From: Acidobacteriota bacterium
GTDB taxonomy: Bacteria; Acidobacteriota; UBA6911; JACOSC01
Direction: 5' to 3'
DNA: 48,989 nt
NCBI GenBank assembly: GCA_016179055.1
Contig: JACOSC010000079.1
Coordinates: 1 to 48,989, forward strand
Shown: in pieces, positions 7,618-16,618 of the stretch
How the letters are laid out: the number at the start of each line of letters is the position of its first letter
Numbering within the stretch: position 1 is the first letter of the stretch
Program-made: the position numbers and the translations under genes
The notes under the pieces: model-generated
What the model was told of the DNA's origin: nothing
The model's input: only the letters and a program-made list of their open reading frames with translations
Database searches by the model: none

Positions 7618-10022
7618 AGGCTAAGATTTTTTTAATTTTCATTTTCCTGCTGCCGGCAGGCTTTATGGTGGAGCGCACCCGCAAGGCGGTCGCATCGGCC
7701 CCCTTCCAACAAGGCGAAGCATCGTTACGTCAAGGTGATTTTAAAAGCGCCATCGCCGACTTCGAAAAAGCTATCGCAAAGAATGATAACGCCGGCCGCG
7801 CTCGACAGGGCCTCCTCTTGGCTTATATGGAAACGGGACGCTATGAGGAGGCGATACGGGCCGCCGAAGGTTTTCCGGCGACCGAAGCGGCCAACCCGTG
7901 GCTATCCGCGTACCGCGGGGATGCCGAGCGACGCCTGGGCCGCTACGCCGAAGCGGAAATATCTTTTAAGAGATCCCTGGAACTGGCCCAAGGTCAAATG
8001 GCCGGTAGAGATTCTCAGGCGGTGATGGACGCCCGGCTGCGCTTGGCCGACCTTTATGCCTTCCGCGGACGCGCACAGGAGGCCGATGCGCAGAGCCGGG
8101 AAGTCGTAACCCGGCTGTCAGGCCAAGAAGGCCCGCGCACGGCGGCTGAGTATTTGGCGCTCGGCCGGTCGCTCCGTCGCTTAGCTCTCTACCATGAAGC
8201 CAACGAAACACTGCGCGCTGCCGTTGCCGCTGATCCGGAAAGTGCGGCCGCATTTATCGAGCGCGGGCGTCTATTCCTAGAAAAATATGATCACCCTTAC
8301 GCGGCCGAGCTTTTTCAGCAGGCACTGAAAATCAATCGCCACGCGACGGGCGCCCTCATCGGTCTTGCCGAAAGCAAACGCGTGGACAATGGCGCAGAGG
8401 CCGCAGAGCTCTGCCGCCGGGCCTTGGCCATAAATCCCAGGCTTGAAGAAGCGCAGAATCTATTGGCGACGCTGCTCATCGAGGCGGAGGATTATACAGA
8501 AGCGCTGGTGGAGATCGAAAAAGTATTGCAATGGAATCCGCACGCGCTCGAGACCCGTGCGCTGCGGGCCGTCTGCTATTACTTTCTCAATCAGCCCAAA
8601 AATTTTAACGCGGAAACGGAAAAGGTTCGGGCGATCAACTCGCAATACGGACGACTCTATCATCTGCTGGCCGAATTCAGCGGGTATCGGGCGCGTTACG
8701 CTCAGGCGGTGGAATTTAGTCGTCAGGCGATTGCGCGTTCGCCCGATTTGTGGTCCAGTTACGCCGCCCTTGGCATCAATTTGCTGCGACTGGGCGACGC
8801 CCGTGGGGGCCGGGAGAATCTGGCAATGGCGTTCGCCAAGGACCCTTTCGACGTGCGCGCCAAGAATACTTTGGACTTGCTCGACACGGTTTCGCAATAT
8901 CACGAGTTCACCACGGAGCATTTCCGCGTTCAGCTTCATCAACGGGAGGCCGCCGTCTTGCAGCCGTACGTCGCCGATCTGTTGGAGAAAGCTTACCGCG
9001 CGTTGGCGCTCCGTTTTCGCTTTCAGCCGCCGGCGCCGATTTTTGTTGAAATGTACCCGAATCACGCGGATTTTGCGGTAAGAACGTTTGGCTTGCCGGG
9101 CATTGCCGCGTCGGGCGCCTGTTTTGGCAAAGTCGTGGTGATGGATTCTCCCAGCGCCAAGGACCTCAAGGATTTCAATTGGGGCAGCACGCTGTGGCAC
9201 GAGCTTACGCACGTCTTTACGCTACAGTCGACGGAAAATCGCCTGCCGCGCTGGTTCTCCGAAGGCCTCTCAGTGTTTGAGGAGCAACGCGCCCACGAAG
9301 GCTGGGGCACGAGTTTCAAAAAGGCCTTTCTCAAAGCGTTTGCTCAGAAGTCCCTGCTTAAGCTGAAGGACCTCAACCGCGGATTTGTTCGCCCCCAGAC
9401 GCCGGAGCAAGTTCCTGCCTCTTACCATCAGGCCGGATTAATCTGCGACTATATCGACCGGCGATACGGATTCGACCGGATTCTTGGCTTGTTGGAACAA
9501 TATCGAAATCAAGTTCCCACCGATCAGGCGTTCAAGAACATACTGGGCGTCTCGCTGGAGGAATTTGATGCCGACTTTTTTAAATATGTTGATACGCTTA
9601 AGCTCGTACCGCCCGAGAAAGCCACCGAAGATCCAGAAGAATTAATCCGCACAAGTGAGGCCAACTTTGAGGCCCATCTAAAGTTGGCGGAGGTGCAAGT
9701 CAAGCAGGGAGGGGCGCCGGCGATCCGCCGCGCCATCGATCTGCTGAGCGCGGCGCTCTATATCAACCCTTTCGAGCAGAAAGTCCATGAGACGTTGGCC
9801 GGCTTGTTCATGCAACAAAATCAAGTCGACGAGGCCATACGCGAATATCGGGTAATCGTGGCGCTAACCCCGGTTGATATGGCGAAGGCGCATTACGATC
9901 TCGCCCATGCCCTGCACGTCCGCGGAAATAAGAAGGAGGCCAGGATCGAGGTTCTCAAGGCTCTGGAAATTGCGCCAAAATTCGAGTCGGCGCAGGAGTT
10001 ATTGCTCAATTTGACTCCGTAG
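7614..10022 (+). CDS. TPR-repeat protein with peptidase MA-like (gluzincin) domain
   Basis: 802 residues. After an N-terminal export or anchor segment (IFLIFIFLLPAGFMV), about a dozen tetratricopeptide repeats run to roughly residue 430. A metallopeptidase domain follows with HELTH at residues 529-533 and a glutamate in WFSEGLSVFEE (Glu550), the HExxH...E arrangement of gluzincins. More TPRs fill the C-terminus (about 680-800). It likely acts in the periplasm as a scaffold that also cuts a partner protein. It starts inside the stop of the legumain-like gene (ATGA) and is followed by the DUF4159 gene after 38 bases, so it belongs to the same transcription unit. Substrate unknown. Confidence 0.8.
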   Translation: MKAKIFLIFIFLLPAGFMVERTRKAVASAPFQQGEASLRQGDFKSAIADFEKAIAKNDNAGRARQGLLLAYMETGRYEEAIRAAEGFPATEAANPWLSAYRGDAERRLGRYAEAEISFKRSLELAQGQMAGRDSQAVMDARLRLADLYAFRGRAQEADAQSREVVTRLSGQEGPRTAAEYLALGRSLRRLALYHEANETLRAAVAADPESAAAFIERGRLFLEKYDHPYAAELFQQALKINRHATGALIGLAESKRVDNGAEAAELCRRALAINPRLEEAQNLLATLLIEAEDYTEALVEIEKVLQWNPHALETRALRAVCYYFLNQPKNFNAETEKVRAINSQYGRLYHLLAEFSGYRARYAQAVEFSRQAIARSPDLWSSYAALGINLLRLGDARGGRENLAMAFAKDPFDVRAKNTLDLLDTVSQYHEFTTEHFRVQLHQREAAVLQPYVADLLEKAYRALALRFRFQPPAPIFVEMYPNHADFAVRTFGLPGIAASGACFGKVVVMDSPSAKDLKDFNWGSTLWHELTHVFTLQSTENRLPRWFSEGLSVFEEQRAHEGWGTSFKKAFLKAFAQKSLLKLKDLNRGFVRPQTPEQVPASYHQAGLICDYIDRRYGFDRILGLLEQYRNQVPTDQAFKNILGVSLEEFDADFFKYVDTLKLVPPEKATEDPEELIRTSEANFEAHLKLAEVQVKQGGAPAIRRAIDLLSAALYINPFEQKVHETLAGLFMQQNQVDEAIREYRVIVALTPVDMAKAHYDLAHALHVRGNKKEARIEVLKALEIAPKFESAQELLLNLTP

Positions 10023-10060
10023 CGGGCGGGCCATCATCGCCCGCGCTGAGGATGACATCG

Positions 10061-10792
10061 ATGAAAGACAAACCTAACCGGCGTCTCGCTTGGATTGGCT
10101 CGTCGGCGCTCTTGCTGGCCGGCAGCCTGGCATGGGCGCCGGCGAAGATCGACGATAAAGGGAAGCCCACCCAATTCAAGTACGCCCGCATTAAATACGA
10201 GGCCAATAGCCCTTTCTATGATCCCCGCTATGGGCCTCCCTATAGCCATGATTTTCCCACAGCCGAGCGAAACTTGATGCGAGCGGTGAGCGAGTTCACA
10301 CGGACCGACGTCTATCACGACGGCGTTATCGTCGATTTGGATAGTCCTGACCTTTTCAAATACCCGTTTGCCTACCTTTGCGAAGTCGGTTACTTTACGC
10401 CGTCGGAGAAAGAGGTCAAGAACCTCCGCGAGTATCTGCTGCGCGGTGGGTTCTTGATTGTCGACGACTTCGCCGGTGGGTCCGATTGGCAGCATTTCCA
10501 AGCGCAAATGCGACGCGTTTTCCCCGACAAAAAAGTTGAGCCGCTGACCTTGGAGCATCCCATCTTCCACGCTTTTTTTAATATCGAGACTCTGGAATTT
10601 CACAGCTACCGCGGCTGGGGAACATTTTACGGACTGTCTGACGACAAAGGCCGCTTGATGATGATCATCGATGTAAACAACGATGTCAGCGAGTACTGGG
10701 AGTGGGCCAACACGCCATATATGAGCGTGTCGGAAACCAACGAGGCCTTTAAGCTCGGCATCAACTATGTAGTATACGCGCTCAGCCATTAA
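10061..10792 (+). CDS. DUF4159 domain protein
   Basis: 243 residues with an N-terminal membrane or signal segment (IGSSALLLAGSLAWAPA) and the DUF4159 core: YGPPYSHDFPTAERNLMRAV, YPFAYLCEVGYFTPSE, LREYLLRGGFLIVDDF, and the ending FKLGINYVVYALSH. The family has a glutamine-amidotransferase-like fold and appears beside MoxR and VWA genes in Acidobacteriota and Planctomycetota; no enzyme activity is established. ATG 10061 has GAGG nine bases upstream; ATG 10052 is an in-frame alternative but lies directly on that GAGG. The MoxR gene follows after 69 bases. Confidence 0.85.
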   Translation: MKDKPNRRLAWIGSSALLLAGSLAWAPAKIDDKGKPTQFKYARIKYEANSPFYDPRYGPPYSHDFPTAERNLMRAVSEFTRTDVYHDGVIVDLDSPDLFKYPFAYLCEVGYFTPSEKEVKNLREYLLRGGFLIVDDFAGGSDWQHFQAQMRRVFPDKKVEPLTLEHPIFHAFFNIETLEFHSYRGWGTFYGLSDDKGRLMMIIDVNNDVSEYWEWANTPYMSVSETNEAFKLGINYVVYALSH

Positions 10793-10861
10793 ACCGGCGC
10801 GAGGGGAATGGTGCGGTAACAATGACGGTAACCAAGGATAAAACGGTTAAAGGAGTTTCCC

Positions 10862-11896
10862 ATGCCTAATCAAGAAGCGGCCTCAGGCCACAAGAATGAT
10901 GCCGAACTGGTTGACAAATTTAAAGAGAGCCGCGTGCGCGTCATGCAAGAGCTGCGCAAAGTGATCGTCGGCCAGGATGACGTCATTGAACAGGTTTTAA
11001 TTTCACTTTTTGTGGGCGGCCACGCCATCGTGACCGGAGTGCCGGGTCTGGCCAAGACGCTGCTCATTCAAACGCTGGGCGACACCCTCACCCTGCAATC
11101 TCGCCGTATACAGTTCACCCCGGATCTGATGCCGTCGGATATCACCGGAACCGACATCATTGAAGAGGACAAGACCACCGGCCGGCGGGAGATGGTTTTT
11201 ATGCCCGGGCCCATTTTCACGAACATTCTACTGGCCGATGAAATTAACCGCACTACGCCCAAGACCCAATCGGCGCTGCTCGAGGCCATGCAGGAGTCTC
11301 GCGTTACCGTGCAAGGAAAAACTTATCCGATCGAGCCGCCATTCTTCGTGCTGGCCACGCAGAATCCCATCGAGCTGGAAGGCACGTATCCCCTGCCCGA
11401 GGCTCAGCTTGATCGTTTTCTTTTTAACATTGTGATCGATTACCTGTCCGAGGACGAGGAATTGGAAGTCGTCGGACGAACCACATCGCCGCAGAACTTG
11501 CAGCTTACACGCGTCTTGGACGGACGAGAAATCCTGGCCTTCCAGTCGCTGGTCCGTCGGGTCCCCGTGGGCGAGCCGGTGGCGCGCTTCGCGATACAGT
11601 TGGTCCGCAGCACACGACCATCCAAGAATGGCGACGGCCGCTTGCCTTTCATACAGGATTGGGTGAGCTGGGGCGCCAGCGTGCGCGCCTCGCAGAATCT
11701 GATTCTGGGCGGCAAAGTACGCGCCTTGTTGCGTGGACGGTACAACGTCGCCTTTGAGGACATCGAGGCCTTGGCGGCGCCGGTACTGCGGCATCGCATT
11801 CTGCTCAATTTCCATGCGGAATCGGAGAAAGTTACCACGGATGATATCGTCAAGAAGTTGCTCTCCGCCGTGCCTAAACCGAAATCCGGTCTATAG
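10862..11896 (+). CDS. MoxR family AAA+ ATPase
   Basis: 344 residues, normal length for MoxR proteins. Walker A is GVPGLAKT (residues 59-66), Walker B LLADEINR (Asp126-Glu127), followed by the MoxR signature TPKTQSALLEAMQE and sensor 1 in LATQNPIELEGTYPLPEA. The C-terminal lid domain includes the usual tail of the family. It is a cytoplasmic ATPase that remodels or activates partner proteins, usually with DUF58 and VWA proteins as here. A good AAAGGAG site lies just upstream of the ATG. The DUF58 gene follows after 77 bases. Confidence 0.95.
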   Translation: MPNQEAASGHKNDAELVDKFKESRVRVMQELRKVIVGQDDVIEQVLISLFVGGHAIVTGVPGLAKTLLIQTLGDTLTLQSRRIQFTPDLMPSDITGTDIIEEDKTTGRREMVFMPGPIFTNILLADEINRTTPKTQSALLEAMQESRVTVQGKTYPIEPPFFVLATQNPIELEGTYPLPEAQLDRFLFNIVIDYLSEDEELEVVGRTTSPQNLQLTRVLDGREILAFQSLVRRVPVGEPVARFAIQLVRSTRPSKNGDGRLPFIQDWVSWGASVRASQNLILGGKVRALLRGRYNVAFEDIEALAAPVLRHRILLNFHAESEKVTTDDIVKKLLSAVPKPKSGL

Positions 11897-11973
11897 ATGA
11901 CGCGCCGGGTGAGCCCGCGCGCATTTCATCGCCCGTGGCCACGTAGCACACCCACCGCGGAGCTTATTGCGCT

Positions 11974-12891
11974 ATGAGCCCTATTAGAAATACCCGAGGA
12001 GCCGAATCGGCCTGCTACATAAACCCGTTGGCCTTGAGTAAAATCGCCCAGATCGATCTCATATCGCGCACCGTCGTCGAAGGTTTCGTACATGGGTTGC
12101 ACCGGTCGCCACATCTCGGCTACAGCACCGATTTTGCCGAGCACCGCGCTTATAATCCCGGCGACGACATTCGCAAGATCGATTGGAAGCTCTTCGGGCG
12201 CTCTGACCGGCTCTACGTAAAAAAATATCGAGGTGAGACCAATACCAATTGCTACATTTTTATGGATGTCAGCCGATCCATGGGCTACGGCTCCGGCGCG
12301 GTTACCAAGCTCGAGTACGGCCGGTATCTCGCCGCGTCGCTGGCGTATTTGATGACGTTGCAGGTTGACGCCGTCGGCTTCGTGACTATCGATGAGAAGG
12401 TGTGCGACTTCATTCCGCCGCGCCACCGACGCGGCCATCTACCGATGATATTGCGCCGTATCGAGCGCCTGGAACTGGGGGGCGGAACCGGCTTGTTAAG
12501 GCCGCTGTCCGATCTGGCACAATCTATCAGCCGCCGCGGACTGGTCGTGCTGATCTCCGACCTCTATGATGACCCGGCCGATGTGGTAAAAGGCTTGCGG
12601 CATTTTCGTTTTACCGGCCAAGACGTAATCCTTTTTCATCTGATGGATGATTATGAATTGGAGTTCCCCTTTGAGGCGCCGGCGCAATTTACCGATTTGG
12701 AAACAAATCAGGAGATCCATGTGGTTCCGCAGGCCCTAAGGGCCGAATATCTCAAGGCGTTGCAAGAGCATCTGCAGGATTACAAGAAGGAGTGCTCCAG
12801 CGATCGCATTGACTATGCGCTGATTCGCACTTCTCAGCCGTTGGATTTTGCTCTGTACTCCTATTTACTGCGACGGAGCAAGCATAAATAG
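11974..12891 (+). CDS. DUF58 domain protein (VWA-like)
   Basis: 305 residues. The family core GHSTDFAEHRAYN-type segment is present as GYSTDFAEHRAYNPGDDIRK, then DWKLFGRSDRLYVKKY. A VWA-like metal site D-x-S-x-S appears as DVSRSMGYGS. DUF58 proteins are standard partners of MoxR ATPases, and the order MoxR then DUF58 is the usual one. Function is probably adaptor between the ATPase and the membrane VWA proteins. It ends at a TAG, after which about 870 bases of repeats separate it from the BatA-type gene that would normally follow directly. Confidence 0.9.
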   Translation: MSPIRNTRGAESACYINPLALSKIAQIDLISRTVVEGFVHGLHRSPHLGYSTDFAEHRAYNPGDDIRKIDWKLFGRSDRLYVKKYRGETNTNCYIFMDVSRSMGYGSGAVTKLEYGRYLAASLAYLMTLQVDAVGFVTIDEKVCDFIPPRHRRGHLPMILRRIERLELGGGTGLLRPLSDLAQSISRRGLVVLISDLYDDPADVVKGLRHFRFTGQDVILFHLMDDYELEFPFEAPAQFTDLETNQEIHVVPQALRAEYLKALQEHLQDYKKECSSDRIDYALIRTSQPLDFALYSYLLRRSKHK

Positions 12892-13071
12892 GGTGGGCGC
12901 CATGGTGGAAGCGGCTTCCAGCCGCTTTCTGGAGATTGGACATTTTATTTGGTTCCGCAGGGCGGGAGAACCGGTTTGTCTTCGAAGCCGACCGAGCCCC
13001 GCAAGGCGGGGCGTGATTTCTGTGCGAAGTATCCGTATTGGTGGTAATGCACTGCCAGATCTATTTAACAA

Positions 13072-13609
13072 TTAGCCCCGGTAGGGGCGACATGTTTATA
13101 GCAACGGCATCCGGTATAAGAGCCAAGCTCCGTAGGAGCCCCCCAGCTTGGCCTAACGGCACGCAGATAACAAGGAGAAACTGGGGAAGTTTCAAAGGAG
13201 CTTGGCGTTTCGACATTTTGGAGCGGGCCGGCGCCGATCCTACGAAGCAGGCGAACCATAAAGTCGCAAGCGCCCCGGCCGGGGCGCAAGGAGATTAGCC
13301 TGGGGCAAGCGCAGCGCCGCCCCAGGACTCATGGGCCCATCCCCCTCGAGCGCCCCGGCAGGGGCGCGGAGAGGGGGTTGGCTTACCAGAAACCATAGCG
13401 CTGAAGATGAGCTGATGATGCAGACCCCGATGAGTCGATGACCACTCGGCGCCCCTGCCGGGGCGCCGGTGTTCTAGGGAACTCGCGACCTGGGGCGCTC
13501 TGGAGATTGGACATTTCAAAGAGCAAGTATTACCGGTCAATCACGATTGTAGTCGAACTTTAACGACACGCAGAATAAAGAAGAAGCTGGGGGACTCCTC
13601 CGGAGCTTA
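13072..13609. repeat. Composite palindromic repeat (copy 1) splitting the MoxR cluster
   Basis: A mosaic of A-type units (CCCCGGTAGGGGCG with CATGTTTATAGC), a longer hairpin around GCTCCGTAGGAGCC...AACTGGGGAAGTTT, a GGACATTTTGG segment with GAAGCAGGCGAACC, a B-type hairpin (GCCTGGGGCAAGCGCAGCG), and GGAGATTGGACATTTC near the 3' end. The order and sequence match 33528-33945 closely apart from an extra B-type block here. The bases 12892-13071 and 13610-13759 hold no gene that I can recognise. Confidence 0.8.
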
Positions 13610-13759
13610 CAACGTACGGAAATCACATGCGTTGCGTCAGGCCCTTCGAGCCTGACGAAACTTTGAACATGGCAAGACACTTGCCTCGACGTATTGAAAA
13701 GATACGCAGGCAGCGGGAACAGCAATGACTATAGCCCGTCGAGTCGGCAAGCGAGGACT

Positions 13760-15847
13760 ATGAGCTTTTTAAATCCGCTCTTCTTGGCGGGATTCGTCAC
13801 TTTGGCTATTCCCATTCTCATACACCTGGTGAAGCGAGAGCGCGCCCAGAAACTTTATTTCAGCTCCTTGCGCTTTTTGCGTCCCGTCCATCAGCGGACG
13901 CTAAAATACCTACGATTGAAGAACCTGTGGTTGCTGCTGCTACGCATGGCCGCGCTCGCCTTGATCGTACTGGCCTTTGCCCGCCCCTATAGCCGGTCCT
14001 GGGAAAAGCCCCCACGAGTGGCGCGTGCCAGGCTCGTCGCAATACTAATCGACCACTCCTTCAGCATGGGCTACAAAGATACTTTTCTAAGAGCCAAGAA
14101 TAAAGCCCGCGCCGTCATTGCCGGCCTGACGGCCGCGGATAAGGCCTTCGTCGCCGCTTTCGGGACTCGTTTGTCGAACCAAAGCCCGCCGCTGTCCGAT
14201 CATCATCAATTAAACGCTTGGATCGATAAGATCGAACTGACTCCGTCAGCCACGGATTATGTCAATGGGCTGAGCGCGGCCGGCCGTATACTCTCAGAAC
14301 ACGGCGAAGGACGCCACAAAGTCATCTACTTGATCTCTGATTTTCATAAAACCGGTTTTCGCCGTCAGGACGAATTCGTCCTGGGTCATGAAATTGAGCT
14401 GAAGCCGATTGATGTCGCCTACGAGAGCCCCGAGAATTTAGCCGTCAGCCGAGCGGATTTTGTCAAAGATGGGCAACTCGGCGATAGCGGACACATCAAC
14501 GTACGGGCGGTCAATTTCAGCGCGCAGCGGAAATCGGCAACGCTGCGTTTAGTGATCAATGGTAAGGAGCTCGGGCGCAAGGACGCGGTGATCAACAAGG
14601 AATCGGCGGAAGTCGTCAGCTTTGATAAGATCACTTTGTTCCCGGGGAGCAATCGCGGCCGGATTGAATTGTCCGACGATGACTTGAAGATCGATAATAC
14701 TTATCACTTTACCATCGATACCGATTACAAAGTAAAGGTGCTCATGGTAACGCAGGCCGGCAAGAATCGCCGCGCCCTAATCTTCGCTGAGCAAGCCCTG
14801 AGCATTGGCGCCTACCCGCCGAACGCGCTGACGATTAAATCCGCGCCCGCGGTCAAGGCGGCTGATTTTGAAGAACATGATTTGATTATTTTAAACGAGA
14901 TTGATGCATTGCCGGCCGATCATATCAAGAGCCTCCGCTCTAGTCTGGAGCGCGGAAAAGGAGTATGGTTCGTCATGGGCGAGCCGATGGATGCCGCCCG
15001 CTTTAACGCGGCGTTTGGCGGAATCTCTCCGGCGAAGCTGGTTCCGACAAACTCTGCGTCATCGGCGCCGATGAAGGCCGGCCGCGTCGATCGTGAGCCG
15101 CGTATGCTCACCTTCCTTAAAACCGATCATCCGATTTTCCGACCCTTCGCTGAACGGCACAGCGGTAATTTTGCTGCGTCGGTTTTTTTCGCCATTATGC
15201 CGCTCGAGCCCAAGCCTGAGGCGACGATCCTGGCCAAATTTGACGATGGCAGCCCTGCGCTTCTCGAAGCCAAGGTCGGCAAAGGCGTCGTGTTGCTATA
15301 TTCCTCCACGCTGGATGATCGCTGGAATAATTTACCGCTGAATCCGGTTTACTTGCCGTTCATGCACCAGGTGGCGAGGCATGCCGCCCATGCCTCGCAA
15401 ACGCGCCACGCGTTCACGGTGGGCGAAGCCATCCCCCTGGAGCGCCTATTGCCCATCAGCGTCGAAGATATGATGTCTGAAAAAGTGACCGTGCTCGATC
15501 CGGACGGGAGCCAAGTTCGGACGCCCGGCGCGGTTATCTTCGCGGAAAAGCCGGGTTTTTATGAAGTGCGGTCCGAAAAACTGATTAAATACGTGGCCGT
15601 AAATCCTGACCCGTTGGAATCGGATTTGCGACGCATGGATATTAATGAATTGGCGTCCGCCGTAACCAAGCTGAATTCACGTCGGTCGGAAACTCGGGAG
15701 GCCGCTACGCCGGCGGACGAAGAACAAACGAAAGAAACGCAGGAGAAAAACCAAAGCTGGTGGATCTATATGTTGGCGGCCAGTATCGTCCTTCTCGCAG
15801 GCGAGACCTTCTTAGCCAACCAGGCCGCCTCCCTGCCGACCCGATAG
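13760..15847 (+). CDS. BatA-type VWA membrane protein
   Basis: 695 residues. The N-terminus MSFLNPLFLAGFVTLAIPIL, continuing IHLVKRERAQ and a second membrane helix (LLLLRMAALALIVLAFARPY), is the BatA domain that opens Bacteroides aerotolerance-type proteins. A VWA domain follows with DHSFSMG as metal site, then a glutamine-amidotransferase-like part similar in plan to the 3929 gene, and a C-terminal membrane helix (WWIYMLAASIVLLAGETFL). It would present a large periplasmic domain to partners of the MoxR/DUF58 pair. The ATG at 13760 with GCGAGGA upstream is chosen; 22 extra in-frame codons exist before it without a ribosome site. Confidence 0.85.
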   Translation: MSFLNPLFLAGFVTLAIPILIHLVKRERAQKLYFSSLRFLRPVHQRTLKYLRLKNLWLLLLRMAALALIVLAFARPYSRSWEKPPRVARARLVAILIDHSFSMGYKDTFLRAKNKARAVIAGLTAADKAFVAAFGTRLSNQSPPLSDHHQLNAWIDKIELTPSATDYVNGLSAAGRILSEHGEGRHKVIYLISDFHKTGFRRQDEFVLGHEIELKPIDVAYESPENLAVSRADFVKDGQLGDSGHINVRAVNFSAQRKSATLRLVINGKELGRKDAVINKESAEVVSFDKITLFPGSNRGRIELSDDDLKIDNTYHFTIDTDYKVKVLMVTQAGKNRRALIFAEQALSIGAYPPNALTIKSAPAVKAADFEEHDLIILNEIDALPADHIKSLRSSLERGKGVWFVMGEPMDAARFNAAFGGISPAKLVPTNSASSAPMKAGRVDREPRMLTFLKTDHPIFRPFAERHSGNFAASVFFAIMPLEPKPEATILAKFDDGSPALLEAKVGKGVVLLYSSTLDDRWNNLPLNPVYLPFMHQVARHAAHASQTRHAFTVGEAIPLERLLPISVEDMMSEKVTVLDPDGSQVRTPGAVIFAEKPGFYEVRSEKLIKYVAVNPDPLESDLRRMDINELASAVTKLNSRRSETREAATPADEEQTKETQEKNQSWWIYMLAASIVLLAGETFLANQAASLPTR

Positions 15848-16029
15848 CCGGTAGCGGCGAAGCGCTCGTTGATTCGCTATGGCGATAATCCCTGAGATCC
15901 TGGGACAAAGGGCGGCGCTAAGGCTCGGGCCCGTTACATTCACTGTCCAAGCCCAGGGAATGTATGATATTCTGAAGTTCGAGCATAAGAAACGTGCGGA
16001 TGCCAAAATCCACCCCCCTGTGGGCCCTT

Positions 16030-16422
16030 GGAGTTTGGACATTTGTATGGAGTAGGGTGCTGCCTACAATCCAAAGCTCCGAAGGAGCGAACTGTAATAG
16101 CCAGGGGCAAGCGAAGCGCAGCCCCTGGAAAGAAAGCGTCCCCAGTACGCCAGCCCTGAAGGGGCGTACTAATGGAGATCAATTCCTATGCCGCCATCGT
16201 TGTCTTCCATATGTATTCATCGAGCAAAAGGTTAGCGCGCCCTTTCAGGGCGCCTATCTTCGCCCATATTACGTACCAGGGGCGGCGCTGCGCTTGCCCC
16301 TGGCTAATTATAGACCGCTCCTACGGAGCTACGCGAACCAACTTCAGGCTATGGCGGGGCGCTCGCTCGAAGTGGTGGGGACAAAAGGATCGCGCGGGGC
16401 TGTGGCCAATGTCCAAACTCCA
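16030..16422. repeat. Nested inverted repeat cassette I (D-A-B-C-tail-C'-B'-A'-D')
   Basis: Symmetric nest around a 70-base centre: GGAGTTTGGACATTT (16030) pairs with AATGTCCAAACTCC (16408); AGCTCCGAAGGAGCG (16075) pairs with CGCTCCTACGGAGCT (16316); a CCAGGGGCAAGCG...CCCCTGG hairpin (16101-16128) pairs with one at 16276-16303; CCCTGAAGGGGCG (16154) pairs with CGCCCTTTCAGGGCG (about 16239). The centre, read on the minus strand, ends LLLDEYIWKTTMAA-stop, possibly the eroded C-terminus of a tyrosine transposase. The flanks 15848-16029 and 16423-16618 hold no recognisable gene. Confidence 0.8.
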
Positions 16423-16618
16423 GAGCCCCCGTGCGGGGTCGGCGCCGCTACTACTGTCTGATAGGCTTATGATCGAATCTCAGTATGATATTCTCAATGG
16501 TAGAGGAAATGCGGATCTCTTCTGCGATTGTCGAAATGATTAGCGGCAGACGCGGGCAGGGGCCGGCGTGCGCTCGGGAATTTCACAAATATACCTCTTA
16601 CACTGTTGGAGAACGCGT

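Noticed and set aside
8443-9212. Large overlapping frames on both strands
   Set aside because: Within the TPR/gluzincin gene; arginine-rich or otherwise unnatural composition.
13037-13610. Phage attachment site or integrase-linked island at the repeat block
   Set aside because: No integrase, no tRNA end and no phage genes nearby; the block is explained by dispersed repeats.
16172-16543. ORFs through the nested repeat cassettes
   Set aside because: Their translations follow the palindromes and appear in different frames in each cassette, so they are repeat by-products.
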